From the NCBI GenBank assembly GCA_964574605.1, contig CAZNOK010000001.1, positions 1 to 64,000 on the forward strand: a stretch of DNA of 64,000 bases. The letters are read 5' to 3'. The notes below the pieces were generated by a model. That model had not been told where the DNA came from and did no database searches. It saw only the letters and a list, made by a program, of their open reading frames with translations. Shown in pieces: positions 61,214 through 64,000 of this stretch. Within the stretch, counting starts at the first letter, position 1, and each line of letters starts with the position of its first letter. The position numbers and the translations under genes are program-made. The stretch is from CAIKAP01 sp964574605. Lineage in GTDB: Bacteria; Verrucomicrobiota; Verrucomicrobiia; Palsa-1439.

Positions 61214-62977
61214 ATGAAAGAGGACAAATACATGTCAACCGCCAGAGAGAAAGCACAGAAATTCCTTAATGAAGAACGCGCGTTCCGATTGAGCGCGCTG
61301 CCCACCGAATCATCGAACCCAATCACGGCCACGCTTTCGCAGACCGTCGCGAAAGATATCGGCGCCGGCATCCGAATGCTCGCGCGCGTGGACGCTGAAA
61401 TTCCGCCGGTGGCCGAAAAGGTTTTTGCCGGAAAGGAGTTCGCACTGATGGTGCAGGCCATGACCGAGGCCGTTCGCAGTGGCCGGCGCATTTTCTTCTC
61501 GGGCTGCGGCGCGACGGGGCGGTTGAGCATTCTTCTGGAGGCGGCGTGGCGGCGATTTTGGCAGGAACTTCCTCATCTCAGCGCGAAGTTCCCGAATTTC
61601 GAGAACGCCGCGGGAAGCGTGATGACCGGCGGCGATCACGCACTCATCCGTTCAGTGGAAGGTTTCGAGGATTACACGGCGTTCGGCAACCACCAGATGA
61701 CGGAAGCGGGCATCGCTGCCGGCGACGTATTGGTCGCGACGACCGAAGGCGGCGAGACCTCGTCGGTCATCGGCACCGCGTGGCGGGCATTGGAGGCAGG
61801 GGCGCGCGTGTTTTTCGTCTTCAACAACCCCGCCGACGTGCTCCGCAAACACGTTGAGCGCTCGCGGCAGGTCATCGAGGAGCCGCGGATCGTCAAACTT
61901 GACCTAGCGACCGGCCCAATGGCGATTGCCGGTTCGACGCGGATGCAGGCGACCACGATCGAGTTGCTCGTCATCGGCGGCGCGCTGGAGATGGCGTTGA
62001 CGAACCTGCTGCGCGAGCGGTTGACGCCGGCAGAACTTGCCAGCTTGGGCGTGGAGCCGCGTTCGCCGCAGGATTATTCGAAACGGTTTGCCGAATTGCT
62101 GTCGCAACTGGCCCGGCCTGCGGCGGTGGACGCGATGGCCGGCGTGGTTCGGTTCGAGGAACAGATTTATCGCCAGCAGGGCCTCGTGACGTATTTGACG
62201 GACCGTTTCCTGCTCGATGTGCTGACCGACACGACGGAGCGTGCGCCGACATTCCGGCTGCCGCCGTTCCGCAAGTGCGACGACAACGTCTCGGTGCCCT
62301 CGTGGGCATTCGTGAAGAATCCGCTCTACGACACAGCCGATGCTTGGTTCCAAGTTCTGCGCCGCGAGCCGCGCGGGCTGACATGGAACTCCGAGACTTA
62401 TCGTCAGCTCGGCGCGACGCCGGCGTTGCAGGCGAATCCGCCGAAGCTCGACAACAGCGAGATCATGAAATTCCAAATCGGCCGCGAGCACGACGCGGCT
62501 CGTTGCGAACGCCCCGGTTCGGCGCTGCTCGCGATTCTCGTCGGCGACGAAGCACGGCGCGCTGCGACGCCGAACTACCGCCGCGTCGCCGCGCTCTCGA
62601 TTGGCCAACACGCGCCGCCGTCGTGGGCGGCGGAGACGTTTCACGTGCCGTGCGGCTGGCCGGCGTCGCCGCTGGATCTTTGGGCACGGCTCGCGGTGAA
62701 GCTTGTTTTGAACACACTTTCCACCGCGACGATGGCGCGCATGGGCCGGGTTCAGGGCAACTGGATGATTTGCGTCGAGACGAGCAACAAGAAGCTGATT
62801 GACCGCGGCACGCGCTTGATCGCCGAACTCACCGGCCTCAGCTACGACGACGCGTGTTATCTCTTGCACGAAACAATGGAAGAAGTTGGGCCGCGCGATA
62901 AGCGGACAAAGGACGCGCCGTCGCCGGTGGCGTTGGCCATCGAGCGACAAAACGCGAAAAGGAAACCGGATGCCTGA
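61214..62977 (+). CDS. Tandem SIS-domain protein (GCKR/MurQ-like)
   Basis: A 587-aa cytoplasmic protein with two SIS domains. The first has RRIFFSGCGATGRLSILLEAAWR, TGGDHALIRSVEGFEDY and VLVATTEGGETSSVIGTAWRALEAGARVFFVFNNP, then AIAGSTRMQATTIELLVIG. The pattern is that of N-acetylmuramic acid 6-phosphate etherase and glucokinase regulatory protein. The second half (LAILVGDEARR to LVLNTLSTATMARMGRVQGNWMICVETSNKKLIDR) is a diverged SIS copy with a MurQ-like C-terminal helix block. It may bind or cleave a sugar phosphate made by the operon. It starts 3 bp after the GH gene; the last 8 nt overlap the LacI gene. Confidence 0.82.
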   Translation: MKEDKYMSTAREKAQKFLNEERAFRLSALPTESSNPITATLSQTVAKDIGAGIRMLARVDAEIPPVAEKVFAGKEFALMVQAMTEAVRSGRRIFFSGCGATGRLSILLEAAWRRFWQELPHLSAKFPNFENAAGSVMTGGDHALIRSVEGFEDYTAFGNHQMTEAGIAAGDVLVATTEGGETSSVIGTAWRALEAGARVFFVFNNPADVLRKHVERSRQVIEEPRIVKLDLATGPMAIAGSTRMQATTIELLVIGGALEMALTNLLRERLTPAELASLGVEPRSPQDYSKRFAELLSQLARPAAVDAMAGVVRFEEQIYRQQGLVTYLTDRFLLDVLTDTTERAPTFRLPPFRKCDDNVSVPSWAFVKNPLYDTADAWFQVLRREPRGLTWNSETYRQLGATPALQANPPKLDNSEIMKFQIGREHDAARCERPGSALLAILVGDEARRAATPNYRRVAALSIGQHAPPSWAAETFHVPCGWPASPLDLWARLAVKLVLNTLSTATMARMGRVQGNWMICVETSNKKLIDRGTRLIAELTGLSYDDACYLLHETMEEVGPRDKRTKDAPSPVALAIERQNAKRKPDA

Positions 62978-64000
62978 GCGCAGCACAGCAGAGCCAGTGA
63001 CGCTGGCGGAAGTGGCAAAACTGGCCGGTGTTTGCCGGTCAGTTGCCGGACGCGTGCTGAACGGCGGATCGGGCAACACGCGTTACACCGATGCCACTGC
63101 CGCGCGCGTACTGGCGGCAGCGCAACAGTTGAACTACCGGCCCAACTACGCCGCGCGCCAACTGCGCGGCAAACGCTCACACACCTACGGGCTGCTCGTG
63201 GCCGCCGCCGGCGATCCGCTGCGGTCGTTTCTCGTGCAGTATCTCGACGCCGAGGCGGTGAAGGTCGGTTGCAACACGCTCATTGGCAACACGGTCGTCG
63301 GCGCCAACCGTTTCGAGCAGTGTGTCGCCATGTTTACCCAGCGCGGCGTGGACGGCATCCTCTGCGCCGTCCATCACTGGTTCAACGAGGACATGGCCGG
63401 CCTGTTACGGCGTCACCCCAACACCGTCTTCTACGAAAATCCGCGCGTACCCGGCGCCACCTATGTCACCGTGGACCGTGCCGAGGCGGGGCGACTGGCC
63501 GTTCGCCATCTCGCGGAAAAAGGCCGGCGCCGCATCGCGCTGGCGTTGATGACACTCTCTCGCACGACCCATTTGGCACGACGGCAAGGCTACGAGGCTG
63601 AGTTGGCGGTGCAAAATCTTCCACTCGATCCGCATCTAGTGTTCAACGGCGAACCGCACGGCTTGTGCTTCGCAAAATTCAACCGCACAACGCGTCAGTG
63701 GGATTTTCCGGTGCATGTGATTGATTTGGCTATCGAGACGCTGGTTCGGGAACAACACGCCGACGCGATTGTGGCGCACGATGATTTTTGGGCTGCGGCA
63801 CTGGTGCGAGGACTCAAGGCGCGTGGCGTTCGCGTGCCGGGTGACGTGGCGGTCGTGGGCTACTTGAACCATTACCTCGCCGACTGGACTGATCCTCCGC
63901 TGACAACGATTGACCTCCAGCACGCCGTCGCCGCATCGGCCATGGTCGGCATGTTGGAGCGCATGATCACCCAAGGCCCGCCGCCGGAAGACCAACGCAT
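62970..64000 (+). CDS. LacI-family transcriptional regulator (3' partial)
   Basis: The visible 343 residues begin MPERSTAEPVTLAEVAKLAGVCRSVAGRVLNG, a LacI-type helix-turn-helix, followed by a hinge (YRPNYAARQLRGKRSHTYGLLV) and a periplasmic-binding-protein-like effector domain with GVDGILCAV, VTVDRAEAGRLAVRHLAEKGRRRIALA and GVRVPGDVAVVGYLNHYLADWTDPPLTTIDL. The frame runs off the window end at about MITQGPPPEDQR. ATG 62970 overlaps the tandem-SIS stop by 8 nt. It is the likely local repressor of the glycan operon, besides AraC. Confidence 0.92.
   Translation, partial: MPERSTAEPVTLAEVAKLAGVCRSVAGRVLNGGSGNTRYTDATAARVLAAAQQLNYRPNYAARQLRGKRSHTYGLLVAAAGDPLRSFLVQYLDAEAVKVGCNTLIGNTVVGANRFEQCVAMFTQRGVDGILCAVHHWFNEDMAGLLRRHPNTVFYENPRVPGATYVTVDRAEAGRLAVRHLAEKGRRRIALALMTLSRTTHLARRQGYEAELAVQNLPLDPHLVFNGEPHGLCFAKFNRTTRQWDFPVHVIDLAIETLVREQHADAIVAHDDFWAAALVRGLKARGVRVPGDVAVVGYLNHYLADWTDPPLTTIDLQHAVAASAMVGMLERMITQGPPPEDQR

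Overview
The window is a GC-rich chromosomal segment, probably from a metagenome assembly because a 10-N scaffold gap lies at 34049-34058. The content points to the PVC superphylum (Verrucomicrobiota, Kiritimatiellota or Lentisphaerota). The signs are many secreted carbohydrate-active enzymes, a sulfatase, a FecR-like protein, a giant Calx-beta/LamG-like secreted protein, a PEP-CTERM remnant, very dense ATGA-coupled operons and short interspersed double-hairpin repeats. No rRNA, CRISPR array, phage or recognisable transposase is present. Phylum assignment is inference from gene style.

Layout. 1-4.5 kb: nucleotidyltransferase (cut by the window edge), FecR-like protein, terminator, then URO-D-family methyltransferase-like protein and FGGY kinase. 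4.5-13.2 kb: one 2904-aa secreted metzincin-type protease with PKD, nine Calx-beta repeats and LamG-like modules. 13.2-18.2 kb (minus): DUF433/DUF5615 toxin-antitoxin-like pair, then fucosidase, glpD and gldA. 18.3-19.2 kb: a PaaX-family (Cas2-fold) gene enclosed by two perfect 40-bp palindromes. 19.3-22.4 kb: secreted NHL-like protein, PhnD-like binding protein and PQQ-like propeller, the last two joined across an A9 run. 22.4-28.8 kb: tRNA-Ala, BipA, cupin, histidine kinase, PEP-CTERM remnant, DUF1015. 28.8-36.1 kb (minus): housekeeping operon prfB-trpC-trpF-trpB-yicC-gmk-coaC-coaB, with a hydrolase upstream. 36.2-40.7 kb: sulfatase, Gfo/Idh/MocA dehydrogenase, PIG-L deacetylase and ferredoxin-like aldo/keto reductase. 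40.7-64 kb: an LVIVD protein divergent from an AraC regulator, then a long plus-strand glycan operon (SGNH, DUF6259, four GH-like proteins, UxuA-like dehydratase, enolase-superfamily dehydratase, SDR, tandem-SIS protein) ending in a LacI regulator cut by the window edge.

Function. The organism appears to degrade complex, probably sulfated, fucose- and uronate-containing polysaccharides outside the cytoplasm and to funnel sugars or sugar acids through oxidation and dehydration steps. The most unusual object is the palindrome-PaaX-palindrome cassette at 18304-19210. Its two palindromes differ at four positions, yet each stays perfectly self-complementary. This resembles REP/RAYT-type mobile units in layout but has a Cas2-fold regulator in place of a Y1 transposase. 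Other points of interest are the A9 run joining two exported domains, a Calx-beta repeat split by a half-phase (circularly permuted) LamG-like block, and double-hairpin repeats that have entered coding sequence.
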